Shown: positions 14,401 through 24,447, numbered from the stretch's first letter. The stretch is DNA of 64,000 bases from Chloroflexota bacterium (GCA_016861025.1 BOKO01000005.1:186001-250000); one strand, 5' to 3'. The notes: generated from the sequence alone by a model not told the origin. Numbers and translations are program-made.

Positions 14401-15204
14401 GATCGAGTCATGGTCGGCGTCGAGCAGACACGTCGGCGCCACGCCCGGCGCAATCGTATCGACAAAGGGCGGCCAGAGGCGGAAGGGCGGCCCGTAGGCG
14501 TGGCGCTGTTGTCGCGGCAGCGCGTAGTTGAGCAGGGCGCGTGCCGTCTCCCCATCGGTGTAGCTGTTGCCGTTGGAATTGGGATTCTGCGCATCCGTAC
14601 ACCACCAACCCTCCTCCGTATTCGTCAGCCCGTCGCCGTCGTCGTCGAGGCTGGGCAGCGTGGCGAGGGCGGTGCGCTGTTCGGTGGTCAGCATCTGCGC
14701 GGCGGCGCGCAGCGAGAGCAGTTCCGCCGACGTCGTGCGCACCTCGGCGCTCAGCACCGCCAGCGGCGACTCGATGGCGGCGCGTGCGGTCTGCGCGTGC
14801 TCGCTCAGCGGCTGCAGGCTACGCGCCAGCCACGGCTTCAGCTCGGCGCCCGCGCTCAGCAGCGCGCCATATTCGACGCTGTTGGTGGGCTGAAAGCGCA
14901 GCCGCGCCAGGTCAGCCAGTTGTTCGTAGTCGACCAGCACCGTGGCGCCGTCCTCGCGGCGCTCCAACACCGTCACGCCGAGCGCCTCGAGCCGCGCCCA
15001 CTGCGTCTGCGTCTGTATGGTGATGTCGCTGCGAAAGAGCACATCGTGCGAGGCTACGGCGTTGCTGCCGGCGCCGTTGCCGATCAACGGCAGGAAGACA
15101 TTTCCGCCATCCTGCGCGTGCAGCGCCGGCGCCAGCGGCGTCAGCACCATTGCCAGGGCAAGCAGCACGGAGAGCGAGCGGTGAAGGAAGTGATTAGGGG
15201 TCAT
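5428..15204 (-). CDS. Giant multidomain secreted protein (about 3,258 aa)
   Basis: The start at 15204 is chosen over an ATG 33 codons upstream because AGGAGG sits 6 nt before it and a signal peptide follows (LSVLLALAMVLTPLAPALHA), then VFLPLIG. By nucleotide position: Ca-binding DxDxDG repeats near 14630-14290; an M23-peptidase-like region about 13450-13060; another DxDGDGYTD repeat near 11800-11720; an ASH/choice-of-anchor-like domain about 10715-10420; a PA14 domain about 9905-9535; a long glycine-rich stretch about 9260-8715; two CARDB-type domains about 8225-7545; two malectin-like modules about 7545-6700; a two-cysteine domain about 6690-6365; a NWNLLS/NWVGYLP region; a second two-cysteine domain about 5800-5465; and terminal LYLPVISR. 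An extracellular binding or sheath role is inferred. Catalysis is doubtful because the M23-like site lacks an obvious first histidine. Confidence 0.85.
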   Translation of the reverse strand: MTPNHFLHRSLSVLLALAMVLTPLAPALHAQDGGNVFLPLIGNGAGSNAVASHDVLFRSDITIQTQTQWARLEALGVTVLERREDGATVLVDYEQLADLARLRFQPTNSVEYGALLSAGAELKPWLARSLQPLSEHAQTARAAIESPLAVLSAEVRTTSAELLSLRAAAQMLTTEQRTALATLPSLDDDGDGLTNTEEGWWCTDAQNPNSNGNSYTDGETARALLNYALPRQQRHAYGPPFRLWPPFVDTIAPGVAPTCLLDADHDSIPDLLELYVIGTSPRDESTDGDKFDDGQEFFGITYCPGAPNSCGYGSYPRTQDFSFITDRLPSWVRPPGDNPFVAAYPVIEFNVDPATIRVVTKEIKTVERTITQGEEISTGYAETKGNSTTVGTVDTNTRSGWQEHSSSVGGIEPALAASGATQNLADSITRYDAFNWVVAPTSQVASDTLITVTLSVSRTVRFIKGVVDVSQEIENALIAAVSIIPEDVTQTDTFAVSALSDFGEWKWVTVFGLTGIGDTNVWNVFDNGAWFSSILLHLEDEGRWEAAVRGTTDFSKMLSLVPDEVLSETAKHDLDPLRPRRITNDFGYNFPWEPGHTMQYGTRKVHDNEVASYPGWKAVDFVSGPGVGTAPNSVRAARGGTIELICGPDAFSQATIKLDNLMYTHLRYNSAIHRTGEPRMTGDYLGSMVTGRISGNCGYSTGQEEPYYHLHLGFPNQSTITFENWSLNTSTHNWTNLYNQAVVVPGQTLRSGGIQGNSCTFIPSNFGQTDNSLGGSNRSTNWLEKIGRTVSSWWGRLTGSSAASIAATSNQVAGRSSSQIDFSSSVSAGACGGSGGQTDGGTLGIGGGGSGTAYNDNGGGNFTALRTWSETTTTGEGWSTSHSDVRMETEYSEITRSTVNTLVSSESWATATTADPTDAARMTFNYTLANTGSDLAVQVTGLRANILIGDLPVITVNLPDRTNIEPSKAKGPFSSDSIPLTLDQLAAIDNGAPIRVVLADYGYNDSLYDTNAWGRSVLFHVDDGIEDGDETFDTYLIVTNLVPGETYQETLERYFPVTVFDGGPNDPRTGTLTSITTPEYDANGEITSWIARPVNDRAWWELALSTGGETPGVKNFKDMPAKARSYVYLRYMVDTDGDGYTDRTERDAGTDRNDPNSHPRPLLVAAKHTKVTGSTATVQLALQNLGDFDASSVEIWAIAPDDSITIDDNLVGGGGRVRAGRRVVLGARIGAPDLTAWATSTAKPAPGGQFDGAAATTFQFRADTAGTVGSSAGLQVSWSSDGATWTPLNVGSGYMAWTPLPLADGLSIAFSPGTITAGETFRFATALPIDTFRYTINRTPHTPPLLVVAYNDAQGNHKFVADVETSQIQEDLTRYYAEMRRGLQLDMRQAAPFQAGANRAWLTLYNPSDRAISGAALAVEIVTPDGALAKEYVLPDQTFQPGPNVVTLDWNTADFSPAFDPAAEYHVLAYAADRQGTIIEHTLRGLDTLAEDALPTAIFDDTTWDFGTVAQGEILERTFALANVGFADLQSRALLPTGLTMTSSTSRRSLPGDIADFTLTLDTRTLPTGAYSGTVTLRTSDPAHPLYTVQVSGVIQAASGDAYARTVTDRPLDVEVWVPGNRTQGQWITFEHPLGPEPQSLHPVKVYSQDGAMLHGVGKYATDFSTGTSSYEMFGEGRDGQLYVSSGETKYTDNVRTPVVGTANSTIVPVESTVGFSVGDEVIILQMQGSSAGVYEFGTVSSIQNSNLVLKQALQNTYLGFSHRLNSCGGVFRGEYFSNASLSGSPTLIRCDPTIWFDWGDWSPGPGLPSDNFSTRWTAQLTFPVNGNYTFRTTTDDGVRVYVDGALIINEWHPSDSNSYSASPWLSSGPHTLVVEHYEGGGRARLFFEMPTNLSFTSAQVIRVPHYGDVNVSSGGRVAANPWNGVTGGVLAFRATGRVVIAGVLDATGFGFRGFEKWPSQAEAGHQGESLNSMVFRSRGSNATGGGGGDGYGDGGAGGSGGSHASGGTVGSPRPGGGPSNGVAANTIVGTEALFPKAFFGGAGGSGGSDDSAGPWTSYPCGMGGKGGNGGGIVFVFGREISVMGSIQANGQRGADGGWLCSGGAGGGGGGAGGAGGSIFVKAGSISSGNNLISAAGGGGGAGVAAAGSGGNGGVGRVRIEYCNTPLAFTTNPPASTHKLDCYIVEQAESASYTTSRLNLPENVTGGKAYRIQFSRRAAFGAAGEAAITLRVPAGIWTAASLDALVSGVGSGDVTFKLDVGADGVWDWEQTRSVTNAATFSSPDLAAAFAPYVNGAGQVDVPVRVYLSKPGQVLLTNMSVTRNRSVELAAALALSGTPTEGAVVPLNATVANSGAADSGPLTVSYYATQHATRSTPQYIGSVFVPNIAPGGSAPAPFNWNTLGFTGSVTVTAVVDPYSRIAESDKANNRAAAVLPILTRPDLAFTAVVLSNAEPMAGESVQIVATLANRGQTAAGSQATALYLNNPDGGGVLLQAQTVGSVGGEANRTVTFTWTPSAPGLHRLFLRSDRDSQVNEFDESNNDRWLDVYVGHASPLAIDSGGAGDTAYNAAQGYGAVDSGETDEFGSCEDQPHQSYRRDPSGRVVYRFDHLLPGHFYHLDLVLYECKQNAGRQQRVHVDGIEIAGPVDLGSGEVQNLSLLLDPALYADRAIEVAVTVDGSGGAMVNQIALVDVDYRYADAGGAKDVRYPTGARAYGWLDGVAQTPWGVLPYRSLRENQSGSEVRYRFDALDPAKNYQVHFSFFLGSGNNRVQQIWVDDIPLSGDFTLVAGQRNDQRVDLPKESYTDGTITVAVRRADGAATGAMINEITLEELTQARAANCQVTATPSWSVAFGNVTVAGQPAPAGTVITAETPRGEVVGCYVVENTGQYGFMSVYGEDASSTPVIPGMRAGEPVVFRVNGVMAVPTPQFTWQDNKTRTSINLAAGVTQSQYALLRPNWNLLSTRMAPPVPLLEIVFRSIAGKYCLVLGPRGIFDCTLPAGFQSLKEIAPGKAYYTRITGGASVNLVVEGVPQAADTPLALERGLNWVGYLPTAKQPVATALQSISSQLLQAADGQGRIYDPALPGFSTLQELLPGQGYLLHLREAATLVYPTTAAASADDALLDAEAIEGTGTIHCANVEPTPRFTALYGKLTVDGADVAVGSQVEVYTPRGEVAGCFLVTTPGQYGFLAVFGADTASDASDALPGFQDGEPIEVRIDGVTVALAEALTWQDDKSTHQLDLEMTRPDQTPLYLPVISR

Positions 15205-15303
15205 GGCGTCCCTCCTGGGGAAACAAAAAGGGCGGGAAAACGGTATACTACGAAATACTATACACCACTTTAGGAGAAATTGAGCTACGCAATTTTTCCA
15301 CAA

Positions 15304-15790
15304 TTTCCGTGTGGTAAGTAGTTGCGTATTCTATATAGCGTGTGTCGTAAGCCATTTTGATGTGCATCACGAACGACGCAGCTTTTTTGTATTCCATCCT
15401 GGGCGCCAAAGAACGGGTGCAGGGGTGTTCCTTGCAAACTCGAGCGCGTGTTGTCCGGTCATGATTGTAGCGTCGTTACAGGCAGTGATCACGTGTCATT
15501 TGTCCCCAATTGTTTAGGGTCATGTGGCAAATGCAAGTGGCACAATGCTGTGGGCAGTTTTGTTGCAACGGGTTGCACACGCACTGGGGCGCACTCGGAT
15601 TCAGCGCGGTCGCGCCAAACAAGGCTACAGCGGATTCGAACGGTAACGGATTCGCAGCCCTGCGGTTGAAACCCGGCGTCTGCGAAAGCCCGGTTACGTG
15701 CGGCGGCGAGTGCGCTTGAGCGCAGCCCCTCCTATCAGGCGCCGAATTATTTTGTTAAAGAGCATCATTCGGTGCTGCGCATTCCCAATG
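15304..15790. other. Intergenic stretch with no recognisable gene
   Basis: Between the giant gene and the small ORF at 15892 there are several potential hairpins (for example around 15660-15720) but no convincing coding sequence, tRNA or known RNA motif on either strand. Confidence 0.5.
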
Positions 15791-15799
15791 TGCTATGAT
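15791..15799 (+). promoter_or_regulatory. Extended -10 promoter candidate
   Basis: TGCTATGAT is an extended -10 element (TGN-TATGAT) with no good -35 at 17 bp. It lies about 90 bp upstream of the small ORF at 15892. Confidence 0.4.
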
Positions 15800-15891
15800 A
15801 CAGGTGCTACGATTTAGGTGAATACGAGCCAACGTGGACGATGGGGGCGCATAGTGCGCAGTTCAGATGGAGATGAGAGAGGATAGCACCG

Positions 15892-15996
15892 ATGACGCTC
15901 AAAGAAATCGAACAGGGACTCAACGGCCTGGTATCGTCGTCTGTACGCAGGATGCTGACGCCAGCGGCCAGGCTCAACGCGTTCACGCCGCCATAA
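15892..15996 (+). CDS. Small ORF, possibly a frameshifted remnant
   Basis: A 34-codon frame starts MTLKEIEQGLNGLVSSSVRR and follows a good ribosome site (AGAGGA, 8-9 nt away) and an extended -10 element. The plus-one frame continues with an amphipathic-looking segment (QDADASGQAQRVHAAITTAG...) to a stop at 16052. The pair could therefore be one protein of about 54 residues broken by a frameshift. No function is recognised. It may equally be chance. Confidence 0.3.
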   Translation: MTLKEIEQGLNGLVSSSVRRMLTPAARLNAFTPP

Positions 15997-16116
15997 CAAC
16001 GGCAGGTCGATTGACCAATCTGCTACTTCGCGTCGTGCGCCCTCAATCCTAATCTTGACAGTTCAACACTCCCCCCATCTCCCCACCTCCCCACCTCCTG
16101 TGGTACGATACCCTCC

Positions 16117-17643
<1,527 letters not shown>

Positions 17644-17817
17644 CCCGTTCGATGATTCTGAGATTCTGACGCAAAGGCGCGGAGGCGCAAAGGTTCGCAG
17701 AGAAAGACCAAAAGGCAGGCTGTTCTTTGCGCCGTCTCTGCACCCTTGCGCCTCTGCGTCAAAGTCGGCGGCAGCATTTCGCCCCTCGCAACTCGCCCCT
17801 CGCCCCTCGCCCCTCCT

Positions 17818-18714
17818 CTACCGGATCGGTGCGTGGTAGCGGGCGACGATTGCCTGACCCGCCGGGCTGAGTACGAAATCAATGAACTGGCGCACGCGGC
17901 CCGTGGGTTGCCCGTTGGTGATCAGGTAGAGCGGCTGCGTCAGGGCGTACTGCTGTTCGGCGATGGCGGCACGCGTCGGATAGCGACCCTCCAGCGCCAG
18001 GACCTTGACGCGCGGTGCTGTGTCGGTCGCGTCGTCGGCGTCGTCGGCGGCGTCGCTCGCCTCGTCCGGGATCCAATCGACGACGTGCGAACGCGAGACG
18101 TAGGCGATGGCAGCGGGGTTGCGCGCCACGAACTCGACCACATCGTCGCTCGTCGGCATCACCACCGCCGTGAGTGAGACGCGCTCGTCGCCCATCACCC
18201 GCTCCTCGAAAAGAATGCGCCCGCCCGCACCATCCTCGCGGCTGACCAGCACGATCTCGCTGGCGTCGCCGCCCAATGCCTGCCAGGTGAGCACACGCCC
18301 GCTGTAGATGTCGCGCAGTTGCACCAGCGACAGCGCCGCGATGCTGTTGCTCGGATGTACGATGATCGCCAGCCCGCTCAGCCCGATCGGCGTGCGCACC
18401 AGTCGTTCATCGCCGGGCAAGGGCGGACGACCTGCGTCCGGGTCAGGCGGGAAGAGGGTGCTGGCGGCGATGTCGTAGCGTCCGGCGCGGATCGCCTCCT
18501 CGCCGAGCGTGCTGCCGCCGCCGCGCAGGTCAAAGACGACGTTGGGATGCAGGCGCGTGTACTCCGCGCTCAGCGCCCGCAGCACCAGCCCCATTGCCGA
18601 CGACCCGCCGATCGTGATCGTCGCCGGCGCCGGCGTGGCGACCACAGCGCCCTCACAGCCTGCCAGCGCCATCATCCCCACGAGCAACAACGTGATCACC
18701 CAGCCTGTGCGCAT
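17818..18714 (-). CDS. PstS-like substrate-binding lipoprotein
   Basis: The 298-residue product starts with a lipoprotein signal (LLLVGMMALAGC), so it is predicted to be membrane-anchored outside the cell. The PBP-like fold of phosphate-binding proteins is visible: ITIGGSSAM near the N terminus, RGGGSTLGEEAI, and YDIAASTL. A longer frame to 18768 exists, but ATG 18714 gives the lipobox in the correct place. No pstC, pstA or pstB follows, so its transporter partner is elsewhere or it acts as a sensor. An Asp/Ala-rich insertion (DEASDAADDADDATD) lies near the C terminus. It starts 7 bp after uppP and is co-transcribed with it. Confidence 0.78.
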   Translation of the reverse strand: MRTGWVITLLLVGMMALAGCEGAVVATPAPATITIGGSSAMGLVLRALSAEYTRLHPNVVFDLRGGGSTLGEEAIRAGRYDIAASTLFPPDPDAGRPPLPGDERLVRTPIGLSGLAIIVHPSNSIAALSLVQLRDIYSGRVLTWQALGGDASEIVLVSREDGAGGRILFEERVMGDERVSLTAVVMPTSDDVVEFVARNPAAIAYVSRSHVVDWIPDEASDAADDADDATDTAPRVKVLALEGRYPTRAAIAEQQYALTQPLYLITNGQPTGRVRQFIDFVLSPAGQAIVARYHAPIR

Positions 18715-18721
18715 TGCTCGA

Positions 18722-19557
18722 TCACCGCACGAACGACAGCCCAATCGTGAACAGACCGAGCACGACACAATACGCAGCGAAGATATAGAGCGAATGACTG
18801 CGCAGATAGTCGAGCAGAAAGCGAATCACCACAACGCCGGTGACAGCCGACACCACGAACCCGACGATAATCGGCGTCAAGTTGCCGACAAGCAGGTTGG
18901 CGTCCGCGCCCATCACCTTGACCACCTGCAGCAGACCAGCGCCGAAAAAGGCGGGCGTGCCCAGCAGAAAGCTGAAGCGCGCCGCCTGGTCACGGCGGAT
19001 GCCGCGCGCCAGCCCGGCGGCGATCGTGCTGCCGCTGCGGCTGATGCCCGGAATCAGCGCCAACGCCTGCGCCGCGCCGATGACAATCGAATCGAGCCAG
19101 GTCATTCGCTCCAGCGCGCGCCCTTCCTGACCGCGCCGCTGCGTCCACTGCTCGCTGAAGAAGAGCAGCGCCGCCGTCGCCAGCAGGAAGAAGCCGACGC
19201 CGCGCGGATTCAGAAACATCGCCTCCAGCGGATCCTCGAACAGCAGCGCTGCCGCCACCGCCGGCAGCGTGCCGACGATGATAAACCACGCCGTGCGGGC
19301 GTCGGGATCAGCCAGCGAGCGGCGGGCGATGCTCTGAAACCAGGCGCGGATCATCGCCAGAAAATCGCGCCAGAAGACGATAAAGATTGCCAGCAGCGTG
19401 CCCCAATGCAGCATCGTGTCGAAGAGCAGCGAGGGTTTGTCCCAGCCAAAGAGCCACGGCACGATCACGAGATGACCGCTGCTGCTGACCGGGATGAACT
19501 CGGTGGCGCCCTGGATGAAGCCGAGGATGATTGCCTGGATCAGGTCGATGGAGTCGT

Positions 19558-19561
<4 letters not shown>
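18722..19561 (-). CDS. uppP: Undecaprenyl-diphosphatase
   Basis: This 279-residue integral membrane enzyme removes a phosphate from undecaprenyl diphosphate to recycle the lipid carrier of cell-wall synthesis; high dosage gives bacitracin resistance. The two family motifs are present: EFIPVSSSGHL near residue 21 and PGISRSGSTI near residue 170. Hydrophobic segments span the full length. Its start overlaps the tgt stop by 4 bp (ATGA), indicating translational coupling. Confidence 0.94.
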
Positions 19562-20718
<1,157 letters not shown>

Positions 20719-20843
20719 CTAAAATTGCAATTCCTTTTGCTGTATTCGATCTTCACCCGCCAATGCTAGCACGCCGTCGATGACCAGGCAAACCAAACCG
20801 GGTTGTTGGCAGACTCAAAAAGAGGATGTATTTCCAGATGTTT

Positions 20844-22196
20844 TCAACGCAAAAATCTTAAAAAATAGGTCGCCAACCCCAAAAACAGGAAAAAGCCGCC
20901 TACATCGGTAAAGGTCGTCACAAAGATGCTCGACGCCAGCGCCGGGTCGACGCGCAACAATTTCAACACCATCGGCACTGTGACGCCGGCGAGCGCCGCC
21001 ACAATCAAGTTGCCCAACATCGCAATCCCAATCACCAGACCGAGATATGGATTCCCCTGCCAAAACCAGGCAATCAAAGCCACCATAATGCCGACTGAAA
21101 TACCGTTGATAATGCCAACACGCCCTTCATGCCAGAGCGCCCAGAAGGTGTCGCGCGGCTCGATCTCCTTCAACGCCAGCGAGCGCACGATGATGGTCAT
21201 TGTTTGCGTGCCGGCGTTGCCACCCTGTCCGGCGACGATCGGCATGAACGCCGCCAGCACTGCCGCCTGTGCAATAGTTCCTTCAAACAAAGCGACAACG
21301 CTGGATGCCAGAAACGCCGTGCCCAGATTGACCACCAGCCACGGCAGACGGTTGCGCACCGATTGGGGAACCGGGCTGTACAACTCGGAGTCAGGACTCA
21401 TCTGCGCCAGTTTGTAAATATCCTCGGTCGCCTCCTCCTCGATCACGTCGATTACATCGTCGATGGTGACAACCCCGACCAGTCGCTCTTCATCGTCGAC
21501 GACAGGCAGCGACACCAGATCATAACGCTGTAGCAGTTGCGCAACTTCTTCTTGGTCCGCCGAGGCGTGCACTGAGATGACCTGTCGATCCATGATCTCT
21601 TCAATCGTTTGCTCAGGGTCAGCCAGGATCAGCGCCTTGAGATTCACCAGCCCGATCAGGCGTGCGTGACGATCAAGCACATAAAGATAAAAAAAGTCCT
21701 CTTCCTCGGCGTAGTGAAGCTTCAAAAAGCGCAGCGCCTCGGCCACCGTCCAGAAACGACGCAGCGACGGCGGCGCCGATGTCATGATGCCGCCGGCTGT
21801 GTCCGGCTCATAGGTCATCAGCGAGGCGACGTCCTCCGGCTCCTCCATCTGTTCGAGCACTTCAGCGGCATGTTCCGGCTCCAGCTCGCCCAGGAGGTCG
21901 GCGGCCATGTCCGGCTCCATTTCGTCGAGGACATCCGCCAACATCTCGACATCGAGATGTTGAGCGACATCAGCCATGTCCTCTTCGTCTAGCTGCTCGA
22001 AGACTTCAGCCAACTCGGCGGCTTGCAGGCGCTCGATAATGGCGGCCTGATCTTCCGGCTCCAGCTCGGAGAGCAGCTCGGCGCTGTCGGCTGGATGCAG
22101 GGCGCGCAGGTACTCGATTGCGCCATCTAGATCGTCGCCCGCGAGAAACGCGTTGAGTCGCTCCAGGGCGTCGTTCAGTTCGATCGGATCGACCAT
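20844..22196 (-). CDS. mgtE: Magnesium transporter MgtE
   Basis: The 450-residue channel moves Mg2+ across the inner membrane. The N-terminal acidic helical repeat domain (ELLSELEPEDQAAIIERL...) is followed by two CBS domains (DRQVISVHASADQEEVAQ, VVDDEERLVGVVTIDDVI) and a C-terminal bundle of about five membrane helices. The start at 22196 is fixed by AAGGAGGTG 6 nt upstream. The frame is open 49 codons further, but that part covers a terminator hairpin and is not coding. The long leader is described separately. Confidence 0.94.
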   Translation of the reverse strand: MVDPIELNDALERLNAFLAGDDLDGAIEYLRALHPADSAELLSELEPEDQAAIIERLQAAELAEVFEQLDEEDMADVAQHLDVEMLADVLDEMEPDMAADLLGELEPEHAAEVLEQMEEPEDVASLMTYEPDTAGGIMTSAPPSLRRFWTVAEALRFLKLHYAEEEDFFYLYVLDRHARLIGLVNLKALILADPEQTIEEIMDRQVISVHASADQEEVAQLLQRYDLVSLPVVDDEERLVGVVTIDDVIDVIEEEATEDIYKLAQMSPDSELYSPVPQSVRNRLPWLVVNLGTAFLASSVVALFEGTIAQAAVLAAFMPIVAGQGGNAGTQTMTIIVRSLALKEIEPRDTFWALWHEGRVGIINGISVGIMVALIAWFWQGNPYLGLVIGIAMLGNLIVAALAGVTVPMVLKLLRVDPALASSIFVTTFTDVGGFFLFLGLATYFLRFLR

Positions 22197-22281
22197 GATC
22201 CACCTCCTTGATGCAGAAAGCGTGCAACGGATAGGTCGTTGTACGGGCGGTGGACGACGCAAGATGGAGCAGGAGGCGCAC

Positions 22282-22319
22282 AAAAAGAAACCGCCTGACA
22301 CAATTCTGTGCAGGCGGTT
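22282..22319 (-). terminator. Intrinsic terminator in the mgtE leader
   Basis: On the minus strand AACCGCCTG pairs with CAGGCGGTT, with an inner CACA/TGTG stem, followed by TCTTTTT. It lies about 85 nt before the mgtE start, so transcription into mgtE must pass it. It either ends the small upstream gene or acts as an attenuator. Confidence 0.85.
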
Positions 22320-22344
22320 GGTGAACAGCAGAGCAGACAACAAT

Positions 22345-22366
22345 CACGATGGGCTTGCACCCATCG
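22345..22366 (-). promoter_or_regulatory. Hairpin upstream of the mgtE terminator
   Basis: CGATGGG and CCCATCG form a 7-bp stem just after the stop of the small ORF and just before the terminator hairpin. It could be part of a regulated leader. Confidence 0.4.
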
Positions 22367-22372
22367 TCGATC

Positions 22373-22636
22373 TCAGGGCGCCAGGCTCCAACAATGATTG
22401 TCGTTTATGCGCATGCTGTCGGCGCCGCCAATGTGCTGGTCATACACCGGTCGCACAAAACGACAATTGACATTCACTTGTTCGCGACGATATGCATCGC
22501 CGGCGATTGTGTTGACAGCGGGCAAGCCTGGCGCACTCTTGATCAGCGAACGCTGACCAGCTTCTGCGTCAGACTGACTACTGTCCGGGTCCGATTGCGT
22601 CGGCAATGGCCCTGATGATTGTTGTTCAGGATTCAT
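22373..22636 (-). CDS. Hypothetical 87-aa protein in the mgtE leader
   Basis: The frame encodes a Ser/Asp/Gln-rich N-terminal half and a C-terminal half with two cysteines (NVNCRFVRPVYDQHIGGAD... NDNHCWSLAP). It is bracketed by a strong promoter at 22739-22767 and a terminator at 22282-22319, which supports expression of something here. The ATG has no Shine-Dalgarno nearby, so the transcript may instead be a non-coding leader. No family is recognised. Confidence 0.4.
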   Translation of the reverse strand: MNPEQQSSGPLPTQSDPDSSQSDAEAGQRSLIKSAPGLPAVNTIAGDAYRREQVNVNCRFVRPVYDQHIGGADSMRINDNHCWSLAP

Positions 22637-22738
22637 CGTTGTTTGAAATAACCGGAGCTGCTCCTACACCGCCCCAACAGAATCTGGCAGGCGAGTCGGC
22701 AATTGATTGGATGCCCCGGACCATTCGATTGGACAAAA

Positions 22739-22767
22739 AGCATAACACTCGCTGTATTGTCTGTCAA
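22739..22767 (-). promoter_or_regulatory. Sigma-70-type promoter upstream of the mgtE leader
   Basis: TTGACA, 17 bp, TATGCT on the minus strand. Transcription would start near 22732, giving a leader of about 535 nt before mgtE. Confidence 0.75.
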
Positions 22768-22792
22768 AAAGAATCGCAGCGCGCCCTGGCGT

Positions 22793-23752
22793 TCAGTCGC
22801 CTTTCTCCAGCCAGAGAATATCCTCCGGCGCCAGACGGACATCGAGGGCGGCGGCATTGGCGGCGTATTCGTCGCCATTGGCGCAGCCAACCAGCGGGAA
22901 GACCACAAACGGCTGCGCCATGACATAGGCCATGGCGATCTGCGCCACCGATACGCCGCGCTGTTCAGCCAGTTGGCGCGCACGTTCGAGCCGGGCAAAG
23001 TTTTCGGGATAACAGTAGCTCTCCACACACAGCCGGTCGAGATAGGCGGTGAAGGCGTCGAGGTTGTCGGGGCGGAAACGACCGCTGAAGAAGCCACCCG
23101 CCAGGCTCGACCAGGTCAGCAGCGGCATATTGTTGCTGGCATAGAATGCACGTGCATCGGCGTTGGCGGCGCCGGTCAGCGTGATGCAATTGGGCCATGG
23201 CTCCTTGAATTGGATCGCCAGGCTAAAGTGGGGGCTGGAGACGGCAAAGGGCGTCAGTCCATAGCGCGCTGCATATTCATTGGCGGCCTCGATGCGATGA
23301 TGGCTCCAGTTCGAACCGCCAAAGGCATGGATGCGTCCGGCGGCAAGATGCTCGTTGAGCACTTCGACAATCGGGCCGACCGGTGCGGCCGGGTCGTCGC
23401 GGTGCAGCAGATAGAGATCGATGTAGTTTGTGCGCAGCCGCGCCAGAGAATCGTGCAGGTCGGCGGTGATGTCAAAGGGCGTGACGCGACGGCGGTCGGC
23501 GTTGTGATGCGCGCCTTTGGTGATGATCACGACCTTGTCGCGCAGACCGCGCTCCTCGATCCAACGACCGAGCGTGCGCTCGTTGTCGCCCTGTCCATAG
23601 ACGTGTGCGGCGTCGAAGGTGTTGCCGCCCAGCGCATAGATATCGTCCAATAGCTTGAAGCTATAATCGAGTTTGTCGGAGCCGATCATCACGGTTCCTT
23701 GAATCAGGCGGGCGACCGGTTTGGCGACGCCAGGAATTTTGCCATAGTGCAT
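22793..23752 (-). CDS. Aldo/keto reductase
   Basis: The 319-residue TIM-barrel oxidoreductase is predicted to reduce aldehydes or ketones with NADPH. The catalytic tetrad is visible: Asp in NTFDAAHVYG, Tyr in the same motif, Lys in IITKGAHH, and His in YLLHRDD. ATG 23752 follows GAGGTCACTCC and starts at the conserved region; the upstream 47 codons in frame are not conserved-looking. The substrate is not predictable. It is transcribed divergently from the lipoprotein gene at 23914. Confidence 0.88.
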   Translation of the reverse strand: MHYGKIPGVAKPVARLIQGTVMIGSDKLDYSFKLLDDIYALGGNTFDAAHVYGQGDNERTLGRWIEERGLRDKVVIITKGAHHNADRRRVTPFDITADLHDSLARLRTNYIDLYLLHRDDPAAPVGPIVEVLNEHLAAGRIHAFGGSNWSHHRIEAANEYAARYGLTPFAVSSPHFSLAIQFKEPWPNCITLTGAANADARAFYASNNMPLLTWSSLAGGFFSGRFRPDNLDAFTAYLDRLCVESYCYPENFARLERARQLAEQRGVSVAQIAMAYVMAQPFVVFPLVGCANGDEYAANAAALDVRLAPEDILWLEKGD

Positions 23753-23913
23753 GGAGTGACCTCGTTGTAAAGTGTCGAAATGATTCATAGACAATAGCGA
23801 AATCATATCATGAACCACCAAGAATGGAACGATTCGAGTCCTCGTCTCGTCCTCAAGACAGAGAGGAAGTCTAAGGATGTCTAGCGAACGCATCCCATGA
23901 AAGGGGATTCACC

Positions 23914-24447
23914 ATGCGCAATAAGATTTTCGTGCTGATATTTTTATTTTGTTTGATAACTCTGACCGCGTGCACCGCAATCACAATGGAGGGAGCCGTT
24001 TCAACCGTGGACAGCAAACCAACAACGCCAGCGCCTGTTGAAGAGCAGATAACCCCAACGCAACCTGCGTCAGCGCAGCCTGCACGACCGGTCGCAACTT
24101 TGCCTCCCCATATCGAACCGGTGGATGCGCCTGGCGAGGCGGGTGAGCGCGTCACCGGTGAAGCGCCGCAGGAATTGCTCGACGCCATTCTCGACGACGC
24201 AGCCAGCCGCACCGGTCTTGACCGCAGCGAACTGATCATCGTGCAGGATGAAGCTGTGGTCTGGCCCGATGGTTCGCTCGGTTGCCCGGAGCCTGGGATG
24301 ATGTATACGATGGCGTTGGTGCACGGGTATCATGTGATCGTGCGAGCCGGAGAGCAGGAACTCGACTATCGAACCGGACGCAATAATTTCTTCACGCTGT
24401 GCGAAAAACCTCTTCCCTTCAAGCTGATTGAGCCACCGTCGAGCTGA
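23914..24447 (+). CDS. Lipoprotein with a WPDGSLGCPEPG domain
   Basis: The 177-residue product has a lipoprotein signal (FLFCLITLTAC), a Thr/Pro-rich linker, then a compact domain with VVWPDGSLGCPEPGMMYT and HVIVRAGEQELDYRTG, ending near TLCEK. This WPDGSLGCP module is frequent in Chloroflexota and cyanobacterial hypothetical proteins; its function is unknown. The two cysteines (in GCPEPG and LCEK) could form a disulfide. AAAGGGGATTCACC precedes the ATG. Confidence 0.7.
   Translation: MRNKIFVLIFLFCLITLTACTAITMEGAVSTVDSKPTTPAPVEEQITPTQPASAQPARPVATLPPHIEPVDAPGEAGERVTGEAPQELLDAILDDAASRTGLDRSELIIVQDEAVVWPDGSLGCPEPGMMYTMALVHGYHVIVRAGEQELDYRTGRNNFFTLCEKPLPFKLIEPPSS

Noticed and set aside
15304..15890. 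tRNA-Sec or 6S-like RNA in the intergenic stretch
   Set aside because: No cloverleaf with a TCA anticodon and no 6S-like bubble structure could be drawn.
22197..22640. M-box (ykoK) Mg2+ riboswitch upstream of mgtE
   Set aside because: Terminator and position fit, but I could not align the conserved M-box core elements; kept only as an unassigned leader.
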